NCBI GenBank assembly: GCA_034336665.1
Contig: JAPFBE010000002.1
Coordinates: 35,505,406-35,569,405, forward strand
DNA length: 64,000 nt
Reading direction: 5' to 3'
Source of the DNA: Luscinia megarhynchos
Taxonomy: Eukaryota; Chordata; Aves; Passeriformes; Turdidae
This document shows positions 38,801 through 51,248 of the stretch, in pieces. The notes below the pieces were generated by a model that ran no database searches, was not told where the DNA came from, and saw only the letters and a list, made by a program, of their open reading frames with translations. The position numbers and the translations under genes are program-made. Numbering within the stretch: the first letter of the stretch is position 1; the number at the start of each line of letters is the position of its first letter.

Positions 38801-38951
38801 AGTTTTTTTTCTTACCATGGCTCCTCAGGCATGTCAACAAGATATATAAAGTGTTTATAGCATAAAGACAAGAGGTGTCAACATCAGGATTCTATGTCAT
38901 GAAGTAAGTGGGCTCTAGTGTGATACATACACTTTACCCCTCACTGCACAT
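35835..38951 (+). mobile_element. Candidate degenerate ERV interior between two LTR ends
   Basis: About 3.1 kb lies between two same-strand LTR 3' ends, so it may be the interior of a decayed provirus. Short plus-strand open segments occur (36682-36882, 36927-37160, 38148-38525), with stops between them. The 36927-37160 segment has N-glycosylation sequons NHT and NES, and the 38148 segment has six more, suggesting envelope ancestry. No gag zinc knuckle, protease DTG or reverse transcriptase YxDD motif was found. A primer-binding site directly after 35834 and a polypurine tract before copy B are not evident. The alternative is two independent LTR fragments with unrelated DNA between them. Confidence 0.45.
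38148..38525 (+). pseudogene. Sequon-rich open frame, possible envelope remnant
   Basis: A 125-codon frame whose middle third holds six N-X-S/T sites within about 60 residues (NIT, NHS, NFS, NYS, NST, NLT), with two Cys residues (SVCRF, GCDF) and LLQC further on. Such sequon density suits a secreted or viral surface glycoprotein and is unusual for a random frame. It has no clear signal peptide or membrane segment. It lies 430 bp upstream of LTR copy B, the position of env in a provirus. The assignment is an inference; no family could be named by eye. Confidence 0.4.
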
Positions 38952-39154
38952 TCAAACTCAATGTTCCTATGTGTTTCTTCTATGCAGTAATTAATGAGGT
39001 GAACTTTGCCATCAAACTTTATGAACCATGGTAAACCACTGTTAATCTTTGTAAAATTCCATTGATTATGTTGAACTCTGTCTAAGTATTACCTCAATAA
39101 AACTTATTGCTGCTTCTCTCTTTTGCGTGAGGTGCCTTTCATTCATCCACAACA
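38952..39154 (+). mobile_element. ERV LTR 3' portion (R/U5-like), copy B
   Basis: The direct-repeat partner of 35603-35834. It contains 'tatgcagtaattaat', 'aattccattgatt', 'acctcaataaaac', 'attgctgcttctctctttt' and 'ggtgcctttcattcatcc', ending ...CAACA at 39154. By eye, identity to copy A is roughly four fifths with small indels, which implies an old element if both come from one provirus. The sequence upstream does not align obviously with that upstream of copy A. Confidence 0.7.
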
Positions 39155-39297
39155 GAGCTGCAAGACACCAACATAACAGACCACGAGCCAGCAACCAAAT
39201 GAGATCCTGGAATTTATAGTTACTCTCAGCCCTGGTAGTAACAGATGAAGAGCTGGACAAATTTCTGGACAAGTGCAACATCTACTTCCCATCCTGG

Positions 39298-39342
39298 GCA
39301 TCTGAAATTATTTACTGAAAGGCATCTGAAATTACTTTAATC
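39298..39342. repeat. 23 bp tandem duplication, two copies
   Basis: GGCATCTGAAATTATTTACTG at 39298 is followed at 39321 by GGCATCTGAAATTACTTTAA. Confidence 0.75.
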
Positions 39343-42300
39343 AGAGCAGAAACCGACCATTAGAAATACAAAAATAACCAAGTGACTCAACAGAGGACTT
39401 TTTTTTCTTTTATGAAAAGGGTAAGAAGAAAGAAGAAAGGAAGAAAAAAATCAAGAAATAATTAATAAAATATATTTAAGTAATTCTATTAAGTTTTTTT
39501 TTAAAGTAAAAGGGATTATTTACCAAAATCAATCAGGTTTGTAGTATATTCCAGTGAAACATACACACTTACACGGTTCAGAGGTTAACAAAAGAGCAAC
39601 ATTGAGAAATATCTGACTCATATCATTTAAAGAGAAAAATGTTATGATAATCAGTTGTACTAATAGCATGCATACAAAATGGTTTAACTTTCAATAAATG
39701 CTCTTGTTTCAAGGAGATTCTAAAACAAAAGATAATTACAGAAATTACTCCTATTCAAATGAGGCAACATATCATCTGTATTAAACGGTGCAAAATGTAA
39801 TTAATATCTGCCTCTTGCTTTTTGCTTAGTTTTTTTCTTTCTCATTTCATTCTGATTCATTTTTAAGAAGACACTAACTTGAAAAACTGAAAAGCATTTT
39901 CTCACAACATATAGAAATAAATTTCATTCTCTACTTGACACACCAGGCAGAGATGTTGACACCCTGAATACGGCATTGGGTATCAAGAAAAATTGGTAGT
40001 CGATAAGTTATACTGAAAATGTATTTATTGCTACTTTGTCATGGCTTGTTCATTGAGCACATGGAAGAGGTTCTGTATCATACCTTCCTATTTGAAAGCA
40101 AAACTGTTTACGGATTTAACTGGTGATGATGTGGCTGCCAGTGCTTTGCAGATTTCCCACTGAGTGGGCAGACCACCACTTTTAATATTAGCCTTCTTAG
40201 CACAGGGAATAGAGGTCTAGTAGCCCTCACTTCTTCTTGCCAAAGAAGAATGAACCACTGCTTGTGTCAGATCAAAGATGTAGACAGAAAATTTTCCATT
40301 CCATCTGTCAGCCTGCTACATTTTGTAAGGGTTGAATAATATTTTAAAAACCACTTGGTGTTTGCCATTTTTCAGATCATATACTTCAGCTTGACAAGTT
40401 TCTTTGTGTTTGGTTTTGAATGGAAATTTGTGTAGTCAAATTCAAAATTATTTATCTACACACACTAACAATGACTTGAAACATGTTCGTCTTTTAATAA
40501 TGAGGCACACTGAAGCTTGAAACCTGCATCCCTTTATAGTTTACCTCCTGTTTACAACCGTTGAAAATAAAGTGTCACATTTCTTTATATACGCATTCAT
40601 TGTTAGAGCAGTGCAAGTGGACACAGTGCTAAGGAAGCAGTCTCAACAGAAGCACTTTCTTCAAAGTCAGACTGGACTCAGGTACACCAGCATATTACCT
40701 GCTCAAGGAAAACTAGATCATATACTCAACAAAGAAAGCAAAGAACAGACATAATTAGAGAGCAAGACTAGTAGAGTCTCTATCAAAGTAGAGACGGAGA
40801 CCAGTGCAGTTACATATAGTCTGATTGATTCTGAAGCAGCAGCTTGGACTAGACAGTGAAGGAGGGAGACAGCAGAAAGAGGCAACAGGAGGGAAAGCAG
40901 AAGAAAAGACATACTAACAGCTAGTCTTTGACAGAATGAATGGACTGGAAGAAAACAGAATGTGAGGAAAAGTGTGGCCACAATGGAGAGCCAGAAAGAA
41001 CACCAGTTTGAGACTTTGGATAAAAGTATGGATTTGAAAGATCTTTTTCCCGTATGGGAAAATAGCCAACTTAATATTGGCAATTTCTTCCCATGTAAGT
41101 GATCTCTTTGGAGAGAATAATCATTACTAGCTACGCATTACAAAATATAATTGCTGAAATATAAAACTTTCAGGCCATTATAGTTATGAGTGTTTTGTCA
41201 TGATTTTAAATAGGAAACTGAAACACTAATATGCTGGCTGACTTTGAATTATAATGTCAATTAGACAAAGCAGACAGCTAAACTCCATTTCTATAAATGT
41301 GACTACAGGAGAGAATGAATTCTCTGCTGGTATTAAAGACAAAATTCAGAGAACTACCAGGCTGACCCAGCTAGCATTTACTGTCCTCTTTATTGCACAA
41401 AGGGAAAATACTTGCAGGTTCTTCAAACCGTGAACAAAATTAGGAAATCTGGGACAAATTAGCCAACTAAATCATTAAAATGAATAATCAATTTGACTCC
41501 CATCTGCTTGCACTGCATAGATGGAAATAAAAAGGAACTCTGCCATACATTTTTCTCGGGTTCCAAATAAATCCAGAGAGCCCTATACTGAGTCAGACAA
41601 AAACAAATGCATAGTTTTTATAAACAGTTTGTGGTGTGCATTCAGCACTTTGTGGGCCCTATGAAATGCATGCATAGCAGTACTCATTCATGTGTTTTAA
41701 TTACAGTAATATCTGCTGTAGCAGTAGTCATATAGTTCCATTTTGAACTTGACCTACGGGTACAGCCTCAGGAACAGCCTTGATTATCTGGGCTTTGCAG
41801 CTTTTGTCAAAACTCCTTGAAAATTTACACAACATCTTTCTAGAAATCTTTTTAAAAATGAAATAAAGTGGGCAAATGCATCGATTCTTTAGTGTATGAA
41901 GGCTAAAGAAAAAGCTAAGTCATAACAGAAAAGTTAAACGAATGTCAAACAAAATTACATTTCCTTTCCAGCCTAGCCCAAAAAAGCTACTATAACTAAT
42001 ATTGCAGTACTTTTGTTTAATTAAGCATTAATATACACAACTTAAAATTTTCCTCTATTCATGCAATCTTTGATATTTTTCCCGTAATACTTACTAGTCT
42101 TTTATATACTATTTAGTTTTACAGAGTTATTTCATCAGCTGTACTTCCAAAATATCCCTATTTTTCAATTAGTTTCTCTTTTCTTTTCCTTATTTAATTT
42201 TAGAACTTTCTGCAGAGTATAAAATGCAGAATGAATACAGGTCACAACAATATTCATGAAAAAGAAATAAAATTAAATAGAAACAATAATATATTACATT

Positions 42301-45002
42301 AAAAAAGACTTCGTTGCTTATTCAGCAGCGCTTTGTCATAACAACACAACTAAAAAATAGTAATGTCATCCATGTGATCAATAGAATAGACCCTAAAAGC
42401 AGTTATATTAGATATACACTAAAAGATATTAAAACGATTGTGCACTGAAAATTCTGGGACTATTAAAACACTCACTGGCAACTGCCCAACTTGTTTGTTC
42501 AGGCAATAAAACAACTGGAGATGAATTCGTGAGTTGCAAGGAAAAAGGACAAAACCACTGATTGGTGATTTTTATTTATCGTTCAAGGAAATTCCACCAC
42601 ATCCTTAGTAACCAAAAGACAGCTATAGACTACTAAGAAACAAATATTTGATATTCAAAAAACATCAGCTAAGTTTCATACTGCATAATTTTGAAGTAAA
42701 GCTTTATTATTTTAGAAAGTTGAGGAAAAAGCACAAATTTTTTGCCTCTTGTATTTGGCAATTCATTTACTAAGCAGTTTTAGACTTGGGATTCAGTAGA
42801 TGTCTGGCAATAAGCACAAACATTCAGCTAGAAGTATCTTATTGATAAAATCATAGCAGGTCAAGAAGAGGAAAACTGGAGCAGGGAACAAGATGTTATA
42901 GCCAGCCTTTTCTCTAGGAATAAAGCAAAGACACCCAAGGAGAACCTAGGTACAGAGTGAGCTTGCTTTGTCCTTTAGATATGTCTACTCCAGAGCTCCT
43001 GTATAGACAGATCTTCACTCAGGAGGAAACACAAGTGTGGTTAACTGATGTTTTTCCTCAATGCCGCCTTCTTTCAAGCAGCAGAGATGCAAAAACCACC
43101 AGACCTCTCTGGGCTGATTTGTACACCCAACACAGCCCTTCTCTCCTCCAGGGGAGGCTTCCCCTGGAAAGCATGAATATAAACCATTTCATACCAGCCA
43201 CCCCTGAGGCTTGTTCACTCTCTGGTGCCTCACAAAGACAGCTTTTACCTTTCTATAATAGAGGGGGCAGGATTTAACACCTGTCTCTAGGAGTTTCATC
43301 TATTAGATCAATTTTCTAAGTTCAAACTCCAGTGAAGGATGTTAGAACAAGGGATGTGAAATCGATGAAAGCACACAAGTTTGCCAGGGCTCTGCTTAAT
43401 TACAGCCATATAGTTTTGCAATTTGCTGAATTAAGCTCTAGCTGATTTACAATCCATTCCATTTTCTTGTGTATTTTTTACTTTGGTATACATTAATTAT
43501 ATCAAAAGACATTTGGATCAACAAGAAACGTCCGCTTAATAACTACCTGACTTTTCTGCCTGTAATTCAAAATTTGCCATTGATAGGAACCTGTTTATTT
43601 TTTCAGACATTTGTATGATTTATCAATGAAGAAACATTTTTCTTGCATGTCAAACCAGATATTACGTGGATGCCAAATGGACTACTTCTTGCTCAAGCAA
43701 TCTTCTGAAGCTTTGACATTGCTACTAATGCAAGGCACCAAATCTCACTTAACTATCTGCAGATGTAATTAAGTACTTCCAAATGTTTTGCTTAATTGCA
43801 TTCCTTAATGTTCTGAGTGATGTTTTGCACTTTTCCTTCAGTTACAAATTGCATTTATAGCTTCCAGAAATCCCATTTATCATTGCAATTTGCTTAGCTT
43901 GAAATGTGCTACATTAATTAGTTCTTTTCTAGTCTTTTGAAAGAAATGTCAGGAGATCATTAATTCTATATGGGCAATTTATTATTGCTTAGGAGAATTA
44001 CATATTGCACTCTGTTTCTTTTAGAAACTTCTTTTAGAAATGGTTTAGTTTTTTAGAAACTTCTTTCAGTATTTCCCTGTATAAAAATTATCTTACATTA
44101 TCACCTTTCATAAACCCACCCCAGTGAGTATCATTGTAAATTTTATGGTTATAAAATGCTCCCAAGCACTCAGCAACCATTCCAAACAAATAGCACTAGA
44201 ATTTTTTGTAAACTATTATTCTAAAATGAGTTTTAAAATCTGTACATATCATAGGAATAAATGATTTCCATGATTTACTAGTATGTAACATGGCAATGAT
44301 GAAGGCATACCATACAAAGAAACACAGAGAAGCAATAGTGGAATTGTTCTTATTACAGTTATTCATCTGTAGAAGAGAAGATTTATTATTTTCTTTCTTG
44401 AAATAAAGCAAGAATACAAACCTGGCTCTGCATTCTCTTGGGTTTGAGCATCGTGTCCTGGTATAAGAGTTTACCCCTTGCTCATGTGTTTGATTCCAAA
44501 CACACCAGTTGTCACACTGAGCTTAGTGCCTTAAGCATAGGACTAGGTCTTGGTAAGATCACAGTGTTATCCACAACATGTTGACTCCAGACCAGGGGAA
44601 TTTCTGAAGCCATCTGTTCCCCTCTTGAGGAGAGGATGGGAAAGACCAAGTATTTTATAAACCCTAGAAAAAATTCAACTCTGAATCTACTCTCATTCAT
44701 ACCATTATAATTCAAAAGGAGATCTGGTAAATGGTGGAATAATGTGAATACTAAACTTGAAAATCAAGGTGGTAAGTAGATATGAATAGTACCTGTCTAA
44801 GGAAGATAAACAGAGGTACAGCTTTCAGCTTACACGGTAAATTTGAAGGGGGAGGAGTTTCAACAGTTTGGTAAATTAGCAGAGCATGAACTCGTACTTC
44901 TCTTAATAGAAAAAGCACATATTCCCTGCTAAAATATTTGTTTAGATGCCCTTGATCATGCTCTGGGACAGTGAATTGACTAATTTCTGTTTTATCAATC
45001 TA

Positions 45003-45142
45003 TTCCAAAACAAAACATATTTTTGGAGGGTTTTTTAATGTTTGATGGTTTTCTGTTTTTGTGATCTTTCTGTCTTTGTTTTGTGAGTGGTTATTTTTGT
45101 TTCTTTGTATTGTTTGTTTGGTTAGGGTTTTGGGGTTTTTTT
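45003..45142. repeat. T/G-rich low-complexity tract
   Basis: About 140 bp dominated by T and G, with TTTGTTTG, TTTTTG and a terminal 'ggttagggttttggggtttt'. It is a low-complexity tract similar in type to 13006-13107. Confidence 0.7.
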
Positions 45143-46469
45143 TAAATATGAAAAGAATTTAACACAGCTTTAAGTGTCAATAAGCTCATCTTTGTTCTTT
45201 TACTTGTTTTCATTAATATAACTAAAACTTGGTTGTTTGCCTATAAATAAGAGAAAGCTACAAAGCAGAAACTACATAAAAAATAATAAACTCTATTATC
45301 AATCCTTTTGAATTATTATTTGAAATAAAATGACATTACAGTACATAAATTACTTCTAAATGAGCCACCAGGGAAAAAGCATATTTCTTCAGGAGAAATG
45401 TTATGATTCAGTTTATATACTTTAGATTTTACACCCTAGAAGTAGGGCAACTAATCACATCCCATATAGCAATTATTTCCTGTAAAAAGAATAATATATT
45501 ATGAAAACAAACAACTCTTGTAAAAAACATACATGTTGTAGGTATGCTTCAAGAGAGAAAATCAGTATTTACTAACTTTAAGAATCCTGACCTCTTTCTT
45601 CACCTCGATAGGCATTGGGACTGTATCATACATTTTGTAGATCAGGAGGAGACTTTGTGTGTTGGTCTTGGTTTTGCCATATGAGCGTCGTTACATTATG
45701 ACAAAACTTAAAGACACAATATACAGATTATACAGTTTAGGATATGAGGGATTTGCTGGATTTCACTTTAGCTGGTATGAAAGAAAACCTAATTTTTTTG
45801 AGACATCAATTCTAAAAATATAAATATGAATAAAAGTTCACTATGATCTATACATGATTGTTCAAATAACAGCTCAGATTCTGGATTACACTGCAAACTC
45901 TCTCCATTAACTTATTCATATATCATTTGCTTTCTAAAGAACAAAATCTCCAGTAACATTTGACTGGAATTCTTCAGAAGTAAGACTGGAATGGGATGAA
46001 AACTATAAAAATACTATGAAAGAGATTTGAGTAGGAAAGAAAATTGGGCTTTATATAAGAAACAGAGCAAAGGATTAAGGAATTAATCAAATACCAGGGT
46101 ATGATGAAATAATAATTCAACACAGAGTCCCTGGCCCTACACCCCAGGTTTTTCTTACTCATAATAGTAAAAACTTGCTTAGATTAGGACAGACTTATTT
46201 TGTTCTTACCTTGCATTTCCCTTTCAGGTTATTACTGTCTATAACATACTGCCCTTGCAGGCACCTCTTGTCTTTTTCCTGTGAGATACAGAGAGAAGCA
46301 GCAGGCTAAGCAACAATAGGATATTCCAATTACTACTCTCTATACACAGTATCTAGCAATAATAGAATATTATTATGCTTTTCTTTCAGTCTATTTTAAG
46401 AATGGATAAGATCAGCATCTCTGCAGAGAGTTTCCAAGCAGATAGACTTTTATAGAGTAGAGTTAAGAA

Positions 46470-46518
46470 CTACATGACCTCCTGGGGACCCTTTCTAAAC
46501 CTGAACTTTTATGATTAT
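46470..46518 (+). mobile_element. Short CR1 3' terminus
   Basis: 'catgacctcctggggaccct' followed by 'ttctaaacctgaacttttat' and 'gattatat' matches the last 50 bp of a CR1 element (GATGACCTC...GGACCCTTCCAACCTGA...ATTCTAT). It is a heavily 5'-truncated copy; the start is uncertain and may lie further left. Confidence 0.6.
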
Positions 46519-47861
46519 ATCAACCCTTTGAAGACCTATAGATTGTGCCTTGTTCAAAGTGGAATATTCTCTCATCAATTGGACAATGCTTGGGTAATAG
46601 CTTAAATTATAGCTACCTTTTTATATTAATACATCCAGCACTCTTCTTGACCTTTAGATATTTTGCCATTATCCTCTCTGGAATGAGAAACAGTTTTACA
46701 TCTTTCTGCCTTAGCAGTATGCCATTACCATTTGAAATTTCTCATAGAAATAATTAACAGAAATTTAAGGAAAGAAAGTCATCAGCATGTATTTTGCTGT
46801 GATTTACATCTAGCATTGCAATACTTATGTGTTTTAATGGCAACATAGAAAATGAAGGCTATATAAATCCTCCTAGTCAAGAAAATTGCTGATTACTACA
46901 GTTTCTCTAATATGCGATTAAAGGGTTTGCAATCATGTTACTGGCTAATCTTGATTCTTTTTTATGCCTAAAGTTGTACATATGGAACTGGAAATACAGC
47001 TATCAGTATGTATAAACCACAGTCTTAGGTAAATTTTTAAAATATTTTAAAATAATGGTTTCACAAACCATTGCCATCAGTTTTCAGACTACCACTGATC
47101 CACAGGCTACTGCTTCTCATTGATTTAAAAAAATATATACATCTTTCTTTGAGCAAATAAATCCTTTGACTGAAAATAAACACTGTCATTGCTGTCCTAA
47201 ATGCTCATAGTGTTTTAAGAATTATCAGCAATAAGTATTAAATTAAAATGTAGGTATTTCATATGGACCTTTTTTAGTTAAGTTCCTTAAACCATTTCCC
47301 TGCACCAAACAGGGCAATATTTCAACTTAGATTTAAAAGAATTAGAAATTCTCAGTGTTCAAAAATGATGATTTTCCATCTAAGTATACCTTAATACTAC
47401 AATTTAGCTTGTGGAAAAGTATACTGCAGTATTAGAAAGAATTTATGCAGAGAAATGTGTTTCTAATTTCATTAATATATAATAAATTTCAATATTTTCA
47501 CTCATCTCTTACAACACTGAGGTACCAATTCTGGTTAAATAAATGAGGGCATTAGTGCCCCAAAATGCTAGACATATTTTAATAAAGATACTGGTTTAAG
47601 TTCGTTTCTGCAATAACACAGGAACTGTCTTCCCTTGTCTATTTATATACTCAAACAAGGCAAGGTTGACTGAAAATATAAGTATTGTAGAAAGATTCTA
47701 TTTTTTCTTCAATCTTTCTGGTCTTCAGAATAGTCAATATCAGCTGAGACTGGTTTTGCAAACTGCAGAAATAGCAAGAAGGAGAATCCTGAAAGCTACT
47801 GGCCTGTTATTCTCACTTTCAGTTGTAGAGAAACATTTTATTCTGGGAGGTATTGAAAATG
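46519..47861. other. AT-rich stretch, nothing recognised
   Basis: No repeat, RNA or coding candidate seen. Confidence 0.55.
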
Positions 47862-48456
47862 CCTGTCCTGGGGGCATCAGGCACAGCATCACAGCCAGGC
47901 AAGGGAGGGGATTGTCCTGCTCTGCTCTGAGCTGGGGCAGCCTCACCTCCAGTGCTGGGGGCAGGTTTGGGTGACACATTATAAGAAAAACATTGAACTG
48001 TTGGAGAGTGTGCAAAGGAGGGCAACAAAGATGGTGAAGGGCCTTGAGAGGAAACTATATTAGAAGGAGCTAAGGACACTTGGTCTGTTCAGCCTGAGGA
48101 GACTGAGGGGAGACCTCATCACACCCTCATGAGGGGAAGAGGAAGATCAGGCACTGATCTCATCTCTGTGGTGACCAGGACAGGACCCAAGGGAATGTCC
48201 TTAAGCTGTGCCAGGGGAGGTTTGTGTCAGATACCAGGAGAAAGGGTCTTTACCCAGAGGGGTGTTTGGGCACTGGAACAGGATCCCCAGGGAAGTGGTC
48301 ACAGCACCAAGCCTGACAGAGTTCAAGAAGCATTTGGAAAATACTCTCAGGCACATAGTATGACTCTTGGAGATGGTGCTGTGCAAAGACTGTAGTTGGG
48401 CTTGATGATCCTTTAGGTCCCTTCCAACTTAGTGTATTCTGTGGTCCTGTGAAGTT
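47862..48456 (+). mobile_element. CR1 LINE fragment, CR1-Y-like, 3' part
   Basis: The stretch follows a CR1 3' region: 'gggggcatcaggcacagcat', 'gctgggggcaggtttgggtg', 'gcaaaggagggcaacaaaga', 'cttggtctgttcagcctgag', 'cccagggaagtggtcacagc', 'gcctgacagagttcaagaag', 'ttgggcttgatgatccttta', ending 'ggtcccttccaacttagtgt' and 'attctgtggtcctgtg'. It is on the plus strand, 5' truncated, with a complete 3' end. The subtype is from memory. The overlapping open frames on both strands are artefacts of this GC-richer repeat. Confidence 0.93.
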
Positions 48457-50099
48457 AAGTCTCAGGCACTGTAAGTGCACTGGGCACACGTGAAAGTCAC
48501 CTTCAACTTGAAAACCCTTTCAATTTGTCAGTTCAGTTCAAGAAACCATCTTGATTAAAACAATCTTTTATTTCAGCAAGCATTTTTTTACATGTGTATT
48601 ATCACAGACAATAATAATTTAGATATTTTTATAGCAATTTAACTATAGTGAACTTCTCCATCCTTAGTTAGATAAAGTAATTATGAAAATACAGATCTGC
48701 ATAATGTCTAAGCTGGAAGTGATATCATCAGCACTTCTCTCAGCTTGCTAGCAAAGTGACAAGAAACGTTGAACAATCTACAATATTTGGCACTGTGCTT
48801 TTGAACTTACACTGAGGGAGGACAGAAAGATAACATAGATAATATATAAACTGTGTGTATATGTGCAAACAGACCTTATTTAGGGACATGAGGACAGCAT
48901 AGCATTTTAGGGGTCTTCCTAATGTGTCAGAGACTGATACACTCAGTTTAGGAGATGCTTTCTTAGTTTCATGATAAGTAATACAGTCTAAATGTGTAGA
49001 AAATTAATGGTTAGTATATCAGTAATCTTCATAGATCAGAGTAATAAATGTACTATTAATGGCCATTAAAACCTCATCAATATCTTAAAATAATTATCCA
49101 TTAAGGGTAAGCTCTTTGGGGAAACCTGCCTCTTTGTGTTTGTACACCACCTACCAGAAAGAGGAACTCTTTCTTTGCTTGATCCTTTAGGAATTGGTGA
49201 TATATGATTATTAAAATGACAGATTTTTCAAAATGGAATCAGCATTAAGTAAGAACAAAATGGGGGGGCAGTAAGACTAATGACATTTTAATTCTGGTGA
49301 CATTGTTATTTATTTAATCACTTATACGACGTAAGCCATTAGTTATTCATCTGCAAATGAGGAAATCAGGCTACACTTATGAACTGGAGAAATGATTGTT
49401 TCTTGGAAATTTGTAATTCAGAAAAAGAGCCTGGAGGCTATAGCAGATAAGCCACTGAACACAGAGTCAAGTGCAGTGCTGTGAGAAACAAGGTGATTAT
49501 GTCATACAACGAGGTATTAAATGACATACAACCAAGGTAGTGGGTGAGACTAGAACCATACGTGGAACCAGAATTCAAATAGTTACTAGGTTCCACACTG
49601 CAAGAGGCTGTTAAAAAAGAGAAAAACTAGGCTAAAGTGAATTAACTAAGAACCTCATTCTATATGAAAGGAAAATATCTCTTACCTTAAAGATGAATAG
49701 AAAATTGCATTTTACTGGGAAATCTTGGGCACAAAAATGCTCCTTAACTGTGCTAGAGAAGCAGCCAGAGCCCTCAAAAAGAGAAATTAAAGCAGAACAA
49801 GAAGTTACATACTTTATTAAAAATTCATGTGATTAACTATTAGATAAAAAATAGCAAAGGAAGTATGAAAATTAAGATGTGAGATTATGATGGATATGTC
49901 CTAGCATAAATACAAGTGATCTTCATATCAGACAAAAACACTAGATTCAACTTGGGACCACCAAGTAAATCTCAACTGTTTCTTATTTATTTTGAGTGTC
50001 ATACTAGATTAGTATCTAACCTTTCCAGCAAGGTCTAAAACATAACTTGGTTAGTGTCAGGAAGGGATGCACTGTGACCACAAATAAGGAAGCAGCAAA
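48457..50099. other. AT-rich stretch, nothing recognised
   Basis: No repeat, RNA or coding candidate seen. It separates two CR1 copies of the same subtype and orientation. Confidence 0.55.
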
Positions 50100-50394
50100 G
50101 CTATTAGAAAGTGCCCAAATGAGAGCTGCAAAGATGGTGAGGAGTCTGAAGGCCGTATGAGGAATGGTTGAGGATACTTAATGTGTCATCCCAGAGAAGA
50201 GGACACTGAGGGGAGCCCTCATTGCTGTCCACAACTTCCTTGTGAGGGGAAGAGGAGGGAAGTTGTGTCAGGGGTGGTTTAGGTTGGATATTGGAAAAAG
50301 GTTCTTCACCTATATAGGGGTCAGGCAATAGAACAGGCTCCTCAGGAAAGTGGCCATGGCACCAAGTCTGACAGAGTTCAAGAATATTTAAACA
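50100..50394 (+). mobile_element. CR1 LINE fragment, CR1-Y-like, 3' truncated
   Basis: 'gagctgcaaagatggtgagg', 'gagaagaggacactgagggg', 'acttccttgtgaggggaaga', 'ggtttaggttggatattgga', 'aaaggttcttcacctatata' and 'accaagtctgacagagttca' follow the same CR1 region as 47862-48456. It is on the plus strand. The match ends at 50394 without the CR1 terminus. Confidence 0.9.
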
Positions 50395-50823
50395 AAGACA
50401 GCATTTTTGCCTAAAATTTAATTTTAACTTTAAGTATACTCATATATATTAAGTGATAATGACTCAGAATCTCTGATCTTCTTTGTGGTTATTAAGTCAC
50501 AACAAGGCTTGATGGCCTCTTGAGAGGTAAGTACTTATAAGTAGTTAAAAGTACATACTGATGCCCAGGGGTGGCTCTTGTCTAGTTCTACAGATGATAA
50601 ATCTGAAGTATACATTCCACAATTTGACATAATTTCTTGGAATCAACATGCATTTAAGTAGTTTCACCATGGCAATCTTACAGAAAGCTCCCTCTAGTCA
50701 GTCATTGGGTAGACAGAATCATGGATGTCATCTTTAGCAAGTGTTTAAACAGAAGGCCAGTGCCTGTGCAGTGCTGTTGGAGCATGAACTTGTACCACCG
50801 AAATCCTGGAGTTGATGGCTGGT
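50395..50823. other. Short spacer, nothing recognised
   Basis: AT-rich sequence between a CR1 fragment and an LTR; no feature seen. Confidence 0.5.
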
Positions 50824-51248
50824 TTCCATGGTTTAGGAATGGTATCCCTCAATCTAGAGTTCACCCTTGAACACTCCAAACCACATGTCACTTGGTCCTC
50901 CCCTCTCCCCTGCAGCAGGCTGGAGAGGAAAATTGGAGGCAGAACAGGTAAAGATGACAGGTTGAGATATGAACAATTTTGTGAAAACAACAGTGAAATA
51001 AGACAATGGACAGTAACAGCAATGATACTAATGACAGAATGTACAGAAAAAGAGGTGTGCAATTCACACATGATTGCTCACACCTGACAACCCAACCACT
51101 CCCTTCACCACATTACATCACCCAGAAGGGAGCCTTTCCCCCATTCCATGGAAAATGACATGAGGTGGTACAGAATAACCTCTGGGTCTTGCCATGCAGC
51201 ATTTTGGCTAAAATTAATGCTGTCCTGGCTGGAACCAGAACCCTGACA
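50824..51248 (-). mobile_element. Probable solo ERV LTR, minus strand, about 425 bp
   Basis: On the minus strand it starts TGTCAGGGTTCTGGTTCCAG and continues CCAGGACAGCATTAATTTT. Later it has GGTTATTCTGTACCACC, then CATATCTCAACCTGTCATC and a C/T-rich stretch before CCTAAACCATGG. These steps match the order of the same avian LTR type as 32906-33543 (GGGATATTCCATACC, then TTATCTCAACCCACGAG, then TTAAACCACG from memory). The 5' end at 51248 is firm. The 3' end near 50824 is an estimate, and no matching 5 bp duplication is visible. Open frames on both strands inside are artefacts. Confidence 0.68.

Larger units (their letters stand above)
39155..46469. other. 7.3 kb AT-rich stretch, no recognised gene or repeat family
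   Basis: It contains a 23 bp duplication at 39298, a purine-rich patch at about 39408-39450, and GC-richer patches near 42950-43280 and 44430-44700 that match nothing I know. A T/G-rich tract starts at 45003. The 121-codon minus-strand frame at 40718-41083 is Leu/Ser-rich because the plus strand is purine-rich; it has no family motif. Confidence 0.5.

Noticed and set aside
40718..41083. Minus-strand 121-codon Leu/Ser-rich frame that looks like a multi-pass membrane protein
   Set aside because: Hydrophobicity follows from a purine-rich plus strand. There is no family motif and no splice or promoter context.
44470..44520. tRNA-like hairpin 'gtgtttgattccaaacac'
   Set aside because: Only a 7 bp palindrome with a 4-base loop. 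No D arm or anticodon arm in register around it.
45113..45142. Interstitial telomere-like sequence (TTAGGG next to TTTTGGGG)
   Set aside because: Only one TTAGGG unit, inside a generic T/G-rich tract; no tandem array.
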